Positions 1 to 12,406 are shown, numbered from the stretch's first letter. The stretch: DNA of 64,000 nucleotides from Brasenia schreberi (GCA_036023115.1 JAYKKT010000091.1:28214001-28278000), one strand, 5' to 3'. Numbers and translations are program-made. Notes: generated from the letters alone by a model not told the origin.

Positions 1-1240
1 TTACCATATCAATGCATGGACTTTGTACCTAGGTCTTAGGCTTACCTTTGGAAACCGATATTGCTTTAAGTGCCCACCTTGAATATTAAGTTTGCAAATC
101 CGGGGTTGTGACTTTCGAAATTTTCAAAATGTTTTTTTTAAAAGTGATGCATGGAAATTATCAAATTTTCAAACAAAATTTTATATCATGTTATTTCAAT
201 TTTTTTTAGAGTGTTTACATATGTCCCTCTTTGGCATTAATCCAAATTTGTTTGGTTAATGGCAAAGAAGAAAACACCCCCTTGAGTATTCTTCCCAGAT
301 TTTCTTGAGAGTATGGATCTCTCCTTTGTTCCATAGCATCTCTTTTCTTGGATTTATCTCATTCGAAAAGGAGGAGATTTTAGCTAAAGGGGACTTGACA
401 TGGAATCTGAATGCCTAGTCCTATGATGACCATGCATGGACGACCCTTTTTGCGGATGCATGTGTGCATGGAGTGTGAAGTGGGTTTTTAGAGACCCCTA
501 CATCTAATTTGGGAGTTTGGGAAGAAACCTATGAAGGTCGGCTGCCCAAAGTAGGATGATTGTCATATTGTTTCATTTAATATTTCAGGTTTTGAAAGTT
601 TATTTCAAAAAGAAACTCCCTTTGGTTTATCACTTGGGTTTTAATACCCACTATTTAGTTAGAAAACTTTGAATAACATTTCAAAATTTGATTTCTCACA
701 CAACAAGGTCTAATCCTCAAACAAAATGAAATCCAAATGGGTAGGTCCTATTCCTACTCTTGGATTATAATGACAAACTTTTTCTTCGTTGGGATAAACT
801 GTGGGGGTTTTAGGAAAGAGTTTCCCACGGTCCCTGTTGAAGCATCCTGTGGTATGAGGCAAAGAGACTTTTGATGGAGAATTACTCTTTTTGAGCTTTT
901 GACTTTTCTTTTTCTTTTCTTTTGAAGGGATCCTCTATATTGGAGGTTTTGTTTTTCTCCCTTTTCTTTTTGATTTTTGCCAATTTTCCTTTTGAAGAGA
1001 AATGAAGCGGGAAAAAATAATTTATCTCTTTAGATACCCGATCTAGACAAGTATATCCCATTTCCTAATAGCACCTATCATTTGAAAATATTTTGCTATT
1101 TTGAACTAGGCCTCATCTTCTAAGCCAAAGATTTTAAAAATGTTATCAAATGATTTTAAAAGCTCTACTTTTCATGAAGCATTAGTTCCCTAATTCAGGG
1201 TCATACAATCAATTTTGGTCCTCTCAAAAAATTCAAAGGA
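1..1240 (-). mobile_element. Tat-like Ty3/gypsy 3' end: LTR edge plus internal 3' UTR
   Basis: Read on the minus strand, this is the end of a gypsy internal region followed by the start of its 3' LTR. The LTR edge is at 219 (TGTAAACAC on the minus strand) and is preceded by a polypurine tract, the complement of 220-240, with core AAAGAGGGACATA. The same PPT-LTR junction recurs at 35495, 44986, 56096 and 62514. The body at 700-1240 is similar to 45150-45760 beside the LTR of the minus-strand element there. No coding domain survives. The LTR runs off the left edge of the window, and the internal part stops near 1240, where a LINE fragment begins. Boundaries at the right are approximate. Confidence 0.8.
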
Positions 1241-3030
1241 GATCCATAAGATGTCTTTCTTTTTTGCTCTAAAATGTTCCATAAGACATCTTAAAAGGTG
1301 AATCACTTCAATAATAGAGTGACATGAATCCAAATTGGTTCTCTGTTGTACTCGATACTTGTCTTAACCTACGTTCGATAATTTTTTCTCATAATTTCAT
1401 AGTACGGCTTATTAACTTGATACCCCGATAATTCATACAATTCTGAATGTCTCCTTTGTTCTTATATATGGGTATAAGTGTACTCTTTCTCCGTTACTCA
1501 AACATCTTTTGGTTTCTTCATATTTTAAGCTAAGTGATTCCTGTTTCTCGTAGGATTTTCTAAACTTCTATAGGAATATTGTCTGGTCCTAACAATTTAC
1601 CACCCTTTATATGTTTAAGAGTCTCTTTGACTTCATTCTTTTGAATACGTCGGTAGAAATTATGGTTTATATACTTTTTTGATTTTGCTAACTCTCCTAA
1701 ACTAATACTAACATCTTTATTTTCATTAAAAAGCTTATAAAAATAGTTTTTCCATCTATTTTTTATATCATCATTTGCCACTAGAATTTTCTCATCCTCG
1801 TCTTTGATGCATCTAATATAATTAAGATCCTTAGTTTTCTTATCTCTAGCCCTATCCTTAAAATATCTCTTTCACCGTCTTTTGAGTTGAGTTATTTTAT
1901 ATAAATCCTCCTAAATTTTAGCTTTTGCTTCACAAATGGCCTTTTTCGTTTTCTTCTTTGCTTTCTTATAAGTCTCTAAAGTTTCATTAGTTTTCTTAGA
2001 ATAATGTAATTTGTAACATGCCCTCTTTGCCTTGATTTTATTTTGTACTACTTCACTCCACCACCAACTTTTTTTGTACTGGTACACCTCCCTTAGATTC
2101 ACCTAACATATCTTTCGCCACTTTCTTAATATGTATAGCCATATTGTTCCACATATCACAAGGTGTACCAACATAATTCCAAGCATCTCCTTGAAGGACT
2201 TTCTATTTAAATATACCTTCTTTCTCGCTTTTGAGGTTTCACCATTTAGTCTGAATAGCTTGATGCACTCTTTTCTTCTTTGTCTATTTTTTACTTATAA
2301 ATCTATAACTAAAAGTCGATGTTGGGTGATTAAGTTTTTTCCTGGAATTACCTTACAATCTTTACAACATGCTCTATCTTTTTTTCTATAAATAAAATAA
2401 TCAATTTGTGTTTGTAATAAGCCACTCTTATAAGCAATTAAATGTTCATCTCATTTTTTGAAGATTGTATTGACTATAAAACGATTAAATGCTATAGCAA
2501 AATTTAAAATCTCCCTATCTTCCTCATTTATATCCTCAAAACCAAAGTTTTCATGAATACCTTGATATCCTAATGCCTCTTTACCAACATGTCTATTTAA
2601 GTCTCCTCCTAAACAAATCATCTCCCTTTGTAGAATTCTTTGAATTACCTTATCTAACTCTTCCTAAAAAGTCATCTTTATACTATCTTCTAGTCCTACT
2701 TGGGGTGCGTAAGCACAAACTATATTCAAAACCTCTACTTCTAACACTAATTTCAACGTCATGATTCGGTCACCATATTATTGCATGTCTACTACACTAT
2801 CCTTTAAATCTTTATTTATGATAATACCAACTCCGTTTCGAGCCTTTTCCTTACTTGAGTACCATAATTTAAAACTTGTATCCCCAATCTCCTTTGCTTT
2901 TTCTCCAGCCGACTTTGTCTCTTGTAAACATAGAATATGAATCTTTCTCCGAATCATGGTATCTACCACCTCTATTAGCTTACTATTCTCAAACTTCCAA
3001 ACTTAATAAAACATAGAAAAACTGGCTATT
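1241..3030 (-). pseudogene. RTE-clade LINE fragment (endonuclease and N-terminal reverse transcriptase)
   Basis: Translated on the minus strand, the order is a GSL-type endonuclease start near 3000, then VDTMIRRKIHILCLQETK (2900-2969), GVGIIINK, then the WWW-EVQ linker (about 2050), then a WKNYFYKLFNE and GPDNIPIEVW reverse-transcriptase start (1560-1781), and YRGIKLIS and NQFGF motifs (about 1330-1450). This combination is characteristic of plant RTE non-LTR retrotransposons, an apurinic-type endonuclease fused to RT. Several frameshifts and stops break it, and it ends inside the RT domain near 1240, so the catalytic YADD region and the 3' tail are missing. It is a dead copy. The family assignment rests on motif recognition only. 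Confidence 0.8.
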
Positions 3031-3265
3031 TTCTTTGTTCTTCTTCTTGTGCTCCTTCTCATGCTCCTTATACTCCATGCTCTTCTCTTCTCGCTTTTAT
3101 ATCTTTTAGCATTTGTGCCTTGACTTGTTGAGGCACAATAGATCAATAACGTACATTCATTCTAATTCCAGCTAGATGACATTTTACACAATAAACTCTA
3201 TCATATCATGTCCACAAAAATTACATCTCATCACCATTGTTTCTCTATATTCCCAAACTTCCATG
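3031..3265 (-). pseudogene. hAT transposase BED zinc-finger remnant
   Basis: On the minus strand the sequence reads MRCNFCGHDM, then after a frame change KCHLAGIRMNV, then VKAQMLKDIKAR. This matches the C-x2-C ... H-x(3-5)-H/C layout of the N-terminal BED finger of hAT transposases, which binds subterminal transposon DNA. The order and spacing are right, but stops and a frameshift break it. It abuts the LINE fragment at about 3030, so the LINE may have landed in this hAT copy. The 3266-3520 flank shows no recognisable domain. Confidence 0.55.
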
Positions 3266-3520
3266 TTATAGTAGTTTTCAATGAAACATGAATCGAGATT
3301 GCCACCGATGCAAAAAATTTGAAACTTTGAGCTTTGTAGGAAAGAGCAGGGGTTCTCTTGAAAAGGAAAATGGACAAGGAGGATGAAGAAGATGGCTTTA
3401 TGGGCCTGGTTTAAAATAACCTCAGACTCGAAATTCAAAAAGTATAACCTTCGAAAGATTAATATAATATCATATCATATAGGGGTGTATTTGTATGATA
3501 TTGGTTATATCACCCTATTG

Positions 3521-6500
3521 CAGTGTTGTCTAATGCGTATCATATCGCGTATCGCTGGGCTCCATGATACGGGCGTATCGTATCGTATCGTATCATACTT
3601 TAATATTAAAAAATACAAAAATTATTTAAAAATTCAAGAAAAATTAGTAAAAATCTGGAAACTAATTGCTTTAAATTCATATAATACAAAGTTTAGTATA
3701 GATTGAGCATTCAACATTGAACAATTGCATCTAAATTTACATATTTTGAAGCAATAAATGAAATACATTAACATTTTACATATTGTAAATTTGTATAAGC
3801 TTATCATGATCATTAACTAAATAATCTTCATCTTCTCCTTGATGAAGATTCAAAGTTTCTCATCACCTTCTGCTTCAAAATCAAAATCTTCATCTCCTTC
3901 ATGATGTCATTACACTCCTTTCAAATTAATCCATGCAATGTCTTCTTCGGACTCTAGTGCATTTTCTTTGTTATCTTCCATAATCCACTCTCTAATATAT
4001 CAAAATTAACAAACTTATTGTACATGTAGTTGTCATATTTGTTAATTTTCATATGTGAGCAAAACAATGAGCTCAATTTCTTTGATTATTGAGTTGAGTC
4101 TATGATACCTCAGTGATGTGATATTGTTACTTGATGATATCTCCTTTTTCTCTTCTAATGCTTAAATTCCATTTCTCACTTCACAGAATGAGTTAAGCCT
4201 CACACATGTTGATCATGTTGAACACAATGTAAGTCATGTAAGGTGAACCCAAAAATAGTGAAGTTGTGAAATGCCCACTCAATGAACCGAGACAACAAAA
4301 TTATTTTTCATTGTTTGCGATTTCATGAAATTAAAAACTGGTAGCAGAAATATACCTAAAAGTTGATAACAGAAAGGGAAATGATTTTGTCACAATTTTT
4401 ATTTGTTCATAAATTATTTTATAAACCCAAATTTACATGTTACATACACAACTTGCAATCCCAAACAAGCATATCGGAGGATGCCTTGGAAGGAGGTGAA
4501 GAGAGGCCAAAAACCTTCAAATATAGTATCATATGATCCAATACGAATTTAGTAATTTTGATCATCAGCACCAATGTTGCCATAAGCACCATCATCGTCA
4601 TCACTCTTCATAATACGCTCATCTATTCCAATGGTAGCACCTATTGTTGTTCCAACTTTCATTCTCTATAAGGATGAGAGGCTCTTCTTTTGACCTACTC
4701 ATCTAAAATATCAACATTTTCATAACAAATTGAGTAATATTGCACCTTTCTCGCTCTTTTGCTATCTACTCTATATTTGTCTATAAAATAAATCAAAAGA
4801 ACATAAGATAGTCATATACATAGTAACTAAGTTATATTTCAAACAAAATTATCAAATGATATGATTGTGTAGTGAAACCTTGGCCCTATCTTCATGTTAT
4901 GCGCAATAAAAACCAAATAGTAAAGGCGAGCATCCTCTAATCTATTTCTTTTATTCATGTGGATGTCTTCGAGGAAACTCCAGTTTCGTCCACATCCACT
5001 AGAGTTGGAGGTTATGCTGAATGTATGTTGAGTAAACATTGACAACTTAGGTGCATCCACATCAAATGGAGCACATGTTCATCAAAATGAAAACAACATA
5101 ACAAATGAAATAAAATCAATGAATTTCCTAAAGAGTTTAAGAGTTAAGTATGTTCCATAATTAAAGGAGAAATTCAGAAGCCAAATCATGCCTGAGCACA
5201 TTTGACTGCGGAGTTGTATCAAAATTGACCTACGAAAATCTTCAACATTGTGGATGTACTTACTGAGCTCCAAGTGAATGTTGACAGGATAGATTGATAT
5301 TGTACAAGATTAATTGCATTTACGATTCTTTTATAACTCATTTATCTTCTTTAAAAGTTGGGTGAAAATCTAATGAAGGGATTAAGGAAATATACAAGCA
5401 ATCGCCTTAACCTTGTTTATCTACTAAACCTTCTTAAGAAGTATCCATTTGTGGTCATGGTTTGCTTGTATTTCTAATTTCACCTTATTCATTCCATCTC
5501 ATATATAAAACATAGTTATCCTAAAAAATGTGTAGCACTCATCCCAAAAATTACTATTAAAAATAAGATCAACTATAGCAATCCCCTCCCTCTTTTGCAA
5601 CCAACTTAGAGAGCTCTACTTACCAAAAGCAAACATCTTTTTTAATGCATTTTTATGTAGAACAATGCTCTGAACACTAATAATATTCATAACAAACCTT
5701 GAAACGCCTAATGAATTTCCTACTATTAGTATGGAGTCTCATCAAATGCAATACAAATAAATTATTGTAAATGAACTTCATGATGTTTCTACATGTATCA
5801 ATGATGCCCTTAACCTCGTTCATCCCACTGGTTTTGGACCCAAATCTTTTATATTTTGTAGTTTTTTTCAAGTGTCTTTGCAGTTAGTTAACTTTTTCCT
5901 TTATTTTTAAAGATTTTTTTGACTGTTTAGAGTTTTTAAGGATTTTGAAGGTTTAGGATTATTTAACATTTTTTGGTTTTCCCAAGAGAATGCGACATAG
6001 GTGATATGTTATACATATCACCCGTATCTCCCTAAAAAAATGATATAGGTTACATATTGATTTTTGCAAAACTGGATTATATTGCTTTTGACGCTTTTGT
6101 TGATTATGATCCACATCTTGTGGAATGAACTTGGGACTTTTCATTAGTTTGTTGTTGTTGTATTTGCTACTTCGTAGTTTTGAACTCCAGATATTTTATG
6201 TGTGACCTTATGTTAGGAAATGGACATGACTTTTGCTTTCAGTTTTCAGTTGCTTATTTTCAGTGACTTTTGCTACTTCTTGCATTCCTTAACTCTTAGT
6301 TGTTAATTGTTATTGGCTAATTAGCTTCATCAATTTGTCATCACGATTGATTGATTACACCTTGTTAGTTTTTGTTGATTGATTTCAAATTTTCTAATTT
6401 ATAATTTTTTTGGTTTTTTATTATTTTTGGATTAAATACAATGTTTTGTGCTGTATCGTATGAAATGGTATGATTATCGTATATTGGACCCAGCCATATG

Positions 6501-6527
6501 GTGTCTGATACACCTTTTATAACATTG
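3521..6527 (-). mobile_element. hAT DNA transposon (degenerate, minus-strand transposase)
   Basis: The left terminus at 3521 begins CAGTGTTGT and is followed by GTATCGTATC-type subterminal repeats. The right end near 6527 has ATAACATTG, an imperfect inverted copy, preceded by ATCGTAT motifs. Between them the minus strand carries transposase remnants. The same termini occur at 21893/24423 and 40364. I could not find a matching 8-bp target duplication (CCCTATTG versus CTTCCACC), so one end may be wrong or the copy may be rearranged. Confidence 0.6.
3790..5880 (-). pseudogene. hAT transposase C-terminal half (DUF659 and dimerisation domain)
   Basis: Minus-strand pieces in order: an ITKFIYN-like segment appears as IMKFIYNNLF followed by LMRLHTNSRKFIRR (5677-5871, end of the DUF659/RNase H-like region). 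Next is SSGCGRNWSFLEDIH followed by NKRNRLEDARL (4839-5060), the hAT C-terminal dimerisation motif, normally SxxCERNWSxFxxIHxKKRNRL. Last is an acidic tail near 3800-4000. The CERNW glutamate is replaced by glycine. Multiple stops separate the pieces, so no transposase can be made. Confidence 0.75.
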
Positions 6528-7309
6528 CTTCCACCCATCTTTTGTCATCCACAGGGACCATGATTGGCAAGCATTCAGCTAGGCTGCCTAGCACAAAGTC
6601 TGCATTGTTGTCCGTGGTGGTATTGAAAGAAGCCTTGTTGGCACTTGAGGCATCTTTGCCCTATCCGTGAAGGGGTTAGGAAGTTACAATCAGCTATTCT
6701 TTGTCGATCCTTTTCCTGTTAAGGGATTTAACAGAAGATAATGAAATGAGGGTCCATGATATGCTGTGTTTCACTGTTGAAGATACACGTCACCCTAGTG
6801 CAAGGTTTCCTCGTTCCTTGGCTTCACATTCATCAAGAGGGTTGCATTTATTTTATTTGGGATGAATTAAATCTCCAATCGTGTTGATAGCAATATGTTG
6901 CCAAAAGGTCCCAAGTTCTGATGAGAAACCATCATCACTAATCATTTTAGTACCAATAAATATAAACCAACCATTTCCATCTTGTCCAGAGAAAAGACAA
7001 CTAATCCCTTTAGAAGGCAGTTATGTATGACTTCACCATACGTGAAGGAATGAATTCAGAGGTTACTGTCGAGGATCGCCTCTGGGCTACACCTCTAATG
7101 TCATGCAGCCCAAACTATCATTTTTAGCTCTCAATATGGAAAAATTAGCATTATGATGAAGCTTCCATACTATGTAGTTAATAGTGCACTGGGTGCTTAG
7201 TGGCTTGAAAAAGCTAATAGCATTGATCTACATGGACATGGGTCAACCTAATTCAATTCAAGAGTTTAATAAAAACCAACACGTGAAACCTAGCAGCAAC
7301 AATTGCCTC
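6528..7309. other. Unassigned stretch upstream of copia A
   Basis: No coding domain or terminal repeat was recognised. A roughly 57-bp segment at 7090-7146 recurs at 13347-13413 in the same orientation. If the first-exon model for the host gene (see 12217-12298) is right, this stretch would be its promoter side, now separated from the gene by copia A. Confidence 0.4.
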
Positions 7310-7314
7310 TCTCT

Positions 7315-7684
7315 TGTTAATGTAATAGGGGCACGGGCTAGTAGGGCCCATGTAGCCTCTGTTTGGAATAAGGGTCAGGGCCAGCAAGGCCAACTAACCG
7401 TTGGACCCTTGCCCAACGGCTAGTGCTGGCCTGGCCAACACTAGTCTTGTTACTTGGTCTTTTTCATTTCTTCTTTGATGTACAAATGCTCTATAAATAC
7501 CACTTCATCTCATTAATAAAGTATGCAGTCTTGGTACTGCTTTTGACTTATTTGTATATGCTTCCGCTCTCTTGTTTGGTATACTTGAAGATCGACATTC
7601 ATACTTGAATGCCATTTGACTCTTGGCGATTTCGTGCATTTGATTCGTGAAGTATCAACCTTCGACTATCGACAAATATTTATA
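7315..7684 (+). repeat. Copia A 5' LTR
   Basis: The 370-bp direct repeat begins TGTTAATG and ends TTTATA (TTTACA in the partner). It carries a TATA box TATAAATA at 7492-7499 and a poly(A) signal AATAAA at 7515-7520, marking U3 and R. The partner LTR differs by scattered substitutions and short indels, and its first bases are TATTAATG instead of TGTTAATG. Confidence 0.92.
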
Positions 7685-7697
7685 TGGTATCAGAGCC
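7685..7697 (+). other. Copia A primer-binding site (tRNA-iMet type)
   Basis: TGGTATCAGAGCC directly abuts the 5' LTR. It is complementary to the 3' end of initiator methionine tRNA, the usual minus-strand primer for plant copia elements. Confidence 0.93.
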
Positions 7698-7801
7698 TTG
7701 GATTGAAGAAATCTAGTGTATTGGGAAGCATGCCACGAGTGTAAAATTTGAAGAATCACATCAAACTTGAGGTTAGTTCAAAATCTTTGATTTTGCACAA
7801 A

Positions 7802-8760
7802 ATGGAAGGTAAAAATGAGTCATTTAGATGTATCCTAGACTTAAAATGTTACCAAAGTTGGGTTAGGACTATGAAAAAGTATTTTTTATCAAAAGATTTT
7901 TGAGATTACATCGATGGAACCATAAAAGAACCAACTTTGAATATTGATGGTTTGGATGACGATGAAATCGTCAAAGCTCATGAAAAATACAAGCTAGATT
8001 TGAAATTATGGGAAAAGATGAATGCAAAGATTACATGGATTATTTGCCAAAATGTGGATGAAAAACTTAGAAATAGAATTAGTGCTTTTGAAAACGCTTT
8101 TGAAACTTGAGAATACTTTAAAAAACTTCATTCTCAAGATAATTTTATTTTCTAAATTGATTTAATGGAAAGAATGGTTATACTTAAGCAAGGCAATCTA
8201 AGTATTAGAGACTATTATAATGAATTTTCGGAGTTATGGACTCAACTAAGAAGTTTTGACAAATTTGAAAGTCTTCACAAATTAGACGAATTTCAAGAAT
8301 TTTTAGACAATCAATATTTCTTCTTGTTTATGCGTGGGTTAAGAGACGAGTTTGAAAATATTAGATCAAACCTTATATATAGAAAACCTAGACCTAGAGG
8401 CGATTCCTTTTTTACCGATCTTGTTATGGAGGAAACAAGATTGAAGAATATGAATGTGGCCAAAGAAGCTGTGCTTTCTGCATCAAAGCCGGGAGCAAAC
8501 ATGAAGACCTACAAGCCTCCATATGCAAAGAACAATGAAGGCATGTCAAAGAATCCTATGTGACCGTGGCCCAACAAAGACACTATTTGTCACTATTGCA
8601 AGGAAAATGAACACATCAAAATCACTTATCCTTTACTTCAGAAAAGAAGTGGAAACATGGGAGCCGTAGAAGAAGCGGGTGTCCTGCCCAACAACATCAA
8701 AGCATACATAGAAGAAATCTTCAAGGAAAAAGCATATTCGAGAATGCTCTATCCACTTCT
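7802..8760 (+). pseudogene. Copia A gag remnant with damaged zinc knuckle
   Basis: Reading from the ATG at 7802, the product resembles copia gag (capsid-like, UBN2 type). There are stops near 7900, 8108 and 8153, and an open segment at 8165-8563 containing LSIRDYYNEFSELW and FLFMRGLRDEFENIR. After a frame change, a nucleocapsid finger reads CHYCKENEHIKITY near 8590. The last ligand of C-x2-C-x4-H-x4-C is tyrosine, so the finger cannot bind zinc in the usual way. It would package element RNA if intact. Confidence 0.8.
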
Positions 8761-9810
8761 TAAGATATGTCTTGGTTTTTAGATTCCGGTGCATCTTTTT
8801 ATATGGCACATAGTGAAGATTTTTTGATTAATTCTTGTGAAACCATTGGAAAACATGTGTTTACGGCCTCCAAATCAAAAAAATAGGAAACCTTGAAAAA
8901 CAAAATTTTAAAATTCAAAATGTAAGTCTTATACCTAAACTTAATTTAAACTTACTTTCGGTTGCTCAAATATGTGATAACAATTGTATAGTCACTTTCT
9001 CATCCAAACATTGTATGGTGCATGATCACCTATCGAGGAAGGTGATTGGTCAAGGCCATAGAGAAAGCGGACTATACAAAATGGACTATCTTGTTATGCC
9101 AAATTCCGAGTTTTATAACGTAGCCCAAGATGTTACGCTTTGGCATAAAAGACTTGACACTTGGACTCTCAAAAATTATGTAATATTCCCTTGATGAAAA
9201 CCATTAAAGAGAAAACGTTTGAATGCAAAGATTGTATTCTTGGAAAAATGCATCATCTTTCTTTTGGAAAAAGAAACTATGTATCAAAGAAAGCTTTTGA
9301 TCTAATACATTCGGATGTTTGGGGCCCCGTGCCCATTGTTTCTAAAGGAGGAGTGCAATACTATGTGATTTTTGTGGATGACTTTACTCGCTTTACATGG
9401 ATATATCTCTTAAAACACAAATCCAAAGTATTTGAAAAATTTGTAGTCTTTTGTAATATGATCAAAAACCAATTTGGAGCCACCATTAAAATCTTTAGAT
9501 CCGATTCGGGAGGAGAGTACATGTCTAATGAATTTCAAAAATTTATTGAAATAAGTGGTATTTTTCATAAAAAATCATGCACTAAAACACCCCAACAAAA
9601 TGGTCTAGCGGAAAGAAAACATAGATATATTATTATAACTTGTAGAACTATGCTACTTGTTAGTAGGGTTCCTAAATATTTATGGGCCGAATCTACTCTT
9701 ACCGCAGTATATCTTATAAATAGAATGCCTTCATCTAATCTTGAAAATGCTTCAACTTTTGAAAAATTATACAACATCCCTCCGTACTATGAATGACTTA
9801 GAGTTTTTGG
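8761..9810 (+). pseudogene. Copia A protease and integrase remnant
   Basis: The protease active-site triad is visible in WFLDSGASFYMAH near 8773. The integrase lies mainly in an open frame at 9161-9796. It holds a CKDCILGK zinc-binding cysteine pair, then the catalytic residues in HSDVWGP, FRSDSGGEY and QQNGLAERKH (D, D, E all present). The frame stops at 9796 and a related segment, VFLGYDIDKKGYRCFD, continues at 9824-10174 in another frame. The catalytic core looks good, but the polyprotein is broken on both sides. Confidence 0.85.
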
Positions 9811-10339
9811 ATATTGATGTTTTGTGTATACAGATAAGAATGATAAACTGTCACCTAGAGCTATTGAATGTGTATTCCTTGGTTATGACATTGACAAGAA
9901 GGGTTATAGGTGTTTTGATCCCATAGAAGACAAATTGTATGTGTCTAAGGATGTAAAATTTTTTAAGAATGATATTTATTATGAATCCAAATCCTTGAAA
10001 AATTCTGAACCTTTCATTCCTCAAGATTTTTTTGAACTAGAAGAAGATAATGATTGTGACTCAATAGATCATCAAGATCTTCAAGAAAATCCTGTTGAAG
10101 ATAATAACACTTCACACACAACTGTTGATATCAATTGTCGAACCCTTCCCCTCACATTATACAAGACGTCCTAGAGAAACCAATGATGTCCACATAGAAC
10201 TTGATATTACAATATTAGAACCCAGGGTTTCAAGACCTCTCCAGCGTTTGTGTCCTATGAATCTTTTGAACCACAACAAAGAAATTTGATTGCCACCCTT
10301 CGTCAAGTTAAGGAACCTAGGTTCTATCATCAAGCTAAA

Positions 10340-11829
10340 GGTATTTCAAATGGGAAGATGCTATGAAAGATGAACTCAACGCTCTAGATAAGGCTCAGAC
10401 ATGGATAGTTGCACTCATACCAAAGGATAAGAAAATCATTGGATGTCGATGGGTATATAAAATCAAAACTCATAGCAATGGTCACATTGAGAGATACAAG
10501 GCTAGACTAGTTGCTAAAGGTTATGCCTAAGAATATAGAATTGATTATGATGAAACTTTTGCCCCATTAGCTAGAATGATCATAATTAGAATTCTCATAA
10601 CTATTAGTGCAATTAAGTAATGGGATATTTATCAACTTGATGTTAAGAATACTTTGTTGAATGGTTATTTAAATGAAGAAGTCTACATGAGTCATCCTCT
10701 TGGTCTCACTCTTCCTCCTGGACATGCTCTTAAATTGCGAAAAGCCTTGTATGGTTTGAAACAGGCTCCTAAAGCTTGGTTTGATCGATTTGAAAAATTC
10801 ATGCATTTGCATAATTTTACGACTTGCTATAGTGATACTGTATTTTTTATACGAATAACAAAATCAGGTGTTGTTATTTTGCTTTTGAATGTGGATGATA
10901 TGATCATCACAGGAAGTGATGAAGCAAAAATTATAGAAGTTAAACTTAATCTTCATCATGAATTTGACATGAAAGACTTGGGCCTGCTAAATTACTTTTT
11001 AGGCATTGAAATAACTAAAAATAATTGTGGATATTTTATGTCTCAAACAAAGTTTGCAAATGATATCATTGAAAGATTTAGTCTTACAGATATTAAGATA
11101 GTTGACACACCAGAAGTTCTAGGCACCAAGTTAAGATCCACCGATGGTGAGAAATTAGTTGATCTCACCTCGTACCAACAACTCATGGGAGCCCTTACCT
11201 ATCTTACCATTACCAGACCAAATATTTCACATGCAGTACACACAAGTCAATTTCAGCTGGCACCCACTTTTGTTCACATGAGTGCTGTTTTGTGCATTAT
11301 TCGATATATCAGAAATACTCCTAATAAAGGGGTTCTCTTAACTTCTTCTTCATCTTTTAATTTATCTGTATATACGAATGCTGATTGGGGTGGAGATGTC
11401 AACGATAAACACTCTATGACTGATTTTTGTGTGTTTTTAGGTGAATCTCTCATCTCTTGGAATAGCAAAAAGCAACAGAAAGTGTCCATTTCATCCACAG
11501 AAGCCGAATATTGAGCTATGGCTACAGTTGCGATAGAGATCTCTTGGATCACAACCATTCTAGCAGATATGGGAGTCACTTTGCAATGCCTTGCCATAAT
11601 GTATTGTGACTACAAAAGCGTCATATACATTGCCTCCAACAATACTTTTCATGAGAGGACGAAGCATATCGAGATGGATTGTCACTTTGTTCATGAAGAA
11701 TGCCTGAATAAGAAGATTTCACTGTGTTATGTCACATCTGAGATGCAACTAGCAGATTTTTTCACCAAATCTCTTTCGGCTACTCGGTTTCAATTCTTGT
11801 TAGACAAACTTTCAGTGTATATCCCGTAA
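10340..11829 (+). pseudogene. Copia A reverse transcriptase and RNase H remnant
   Basis: Copia RT motifs appear in order: GCRWVYKIK (about 10443), RYKARLVAKGYA (10492), then after stops an open frame 10654-11514 with ALYGLKQAPKAWF, the active-site segment LLNVDDMIITG, FLGIEI and ISSTEAEY. RNase H continues at 11518-11829 with [15 protein letters not shown] and LADFFTKSL. The normal catalytic YVDD is NVDD here (codon AAT), which should impair polymerisation. A stop after TEAEY also splits RNase H. Confidence 0.88.
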
Positions 11830-11844
11830 GTTTGAGGGGGGGGG

Positions 11845-12216
11845 TATTAATGTAATATGGGCACATGCCAGTAGGACCTGTGCAACCTCTGTTTGGAACA
11901 AGGGTCAGGGCCAGCAAGACCAACTAACCGTTGGACCCTTGCCCAACGGCTAGTGCTGGCCAATGGCTAGTGCTGGTCTTGTTACTTGGCCTTTTTCATT
12001 TCTTCTTAGATGTACAAATGCTCTATAAATACCACCTCATCTTATTAATAAAGTATGCAGTCTTGGCACTGCTTTTGACTTGTTTGTGTATGCTTCCGCT
12101 CTCTTGTTTGATATACTTGAAGATCGACATTCATACTTTAATGTCATTTGACTCTTGGCGATTTAGTGCATTTGATTCGTGAAGTATCAATTTTCGACTA
12201 TCGACAAATATTTACA
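11845..12216 (+). repeat. Copia A 3' LTR
   Basis: A 372-bp copy of 7315-7684, preceded by the polypurine tract TTTGAGGGGGGGGTA and followed by the target duplication TCTCT. It retains TATAAATA at 12024-12031. It lies about 80 bp upstream of a strong splice donor, so its promoter would point into the host gene model. Confidence 0.92.
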
Positions 12217-12298
12217 TCTCTCTCTCTGTCCCTCCTCCCCTCTCTTTCTTGTATATCGCTTCCACTAGCAACAGCAACAACCCCTGGTGACGGCAATG
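12217..12298 (+). other. Possible first exon of host gene (5' UTR and start codon)
   Basis: A TC-rich leader is followed by CAA-rich sequence and ends ATG|GTAAGT, with the ATG at 12296-12298 and a near-consensus donor at 12299. An in-frame stop (TAG) lies ten codons upstream, so this ATG could be the start. Splicing to the exon at 21157 would keep frame: phase 0, and 3 + 110 + 208 nt gives 107 codons including the stop. TC-rich 5' UTRs are common in plant genes. Copia A inserted directly upstream. This is inferred from splice logic alone, and the true first exon may lie elsewhere. Confidence 0.35.
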
Positions 12299-12406
12299 GT
12301 AAGTCTCTCTCTCTCTCTCAAGAGTTTAAATATAGTTTGAAGGTGAAATGAAGGGTTTTAAATTTTAATAAAGAGTTTTTTAAAATTTTATTTGGTTTAT
12401 GTCTCT

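Larger units (their letters stand above)
7315..12216 (+). mobile_element. Ty1/copia LTR retrotransposon A (full-length, inactive)
   Basis: A 4.9-kb element with LTRs at 7315-7684 and 11845-12216, a tRNA-iMet primer-binding site directly after the first LTR, and a G-rich polypurine tract (11831-11844) directly before the second. It is flanked by the 5-bp duplication TCTCT at 7310-7314 and 12217-12221, so both ends are well fixed. The domain order is gag, zinc knuckle, protease, integrase, RT, RNase H, which is copia order. Several stops and frameshifts break the polyprotein. The LTRs have visibly diverged, so this is not a very recent insertion. Confidence 0.93.
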
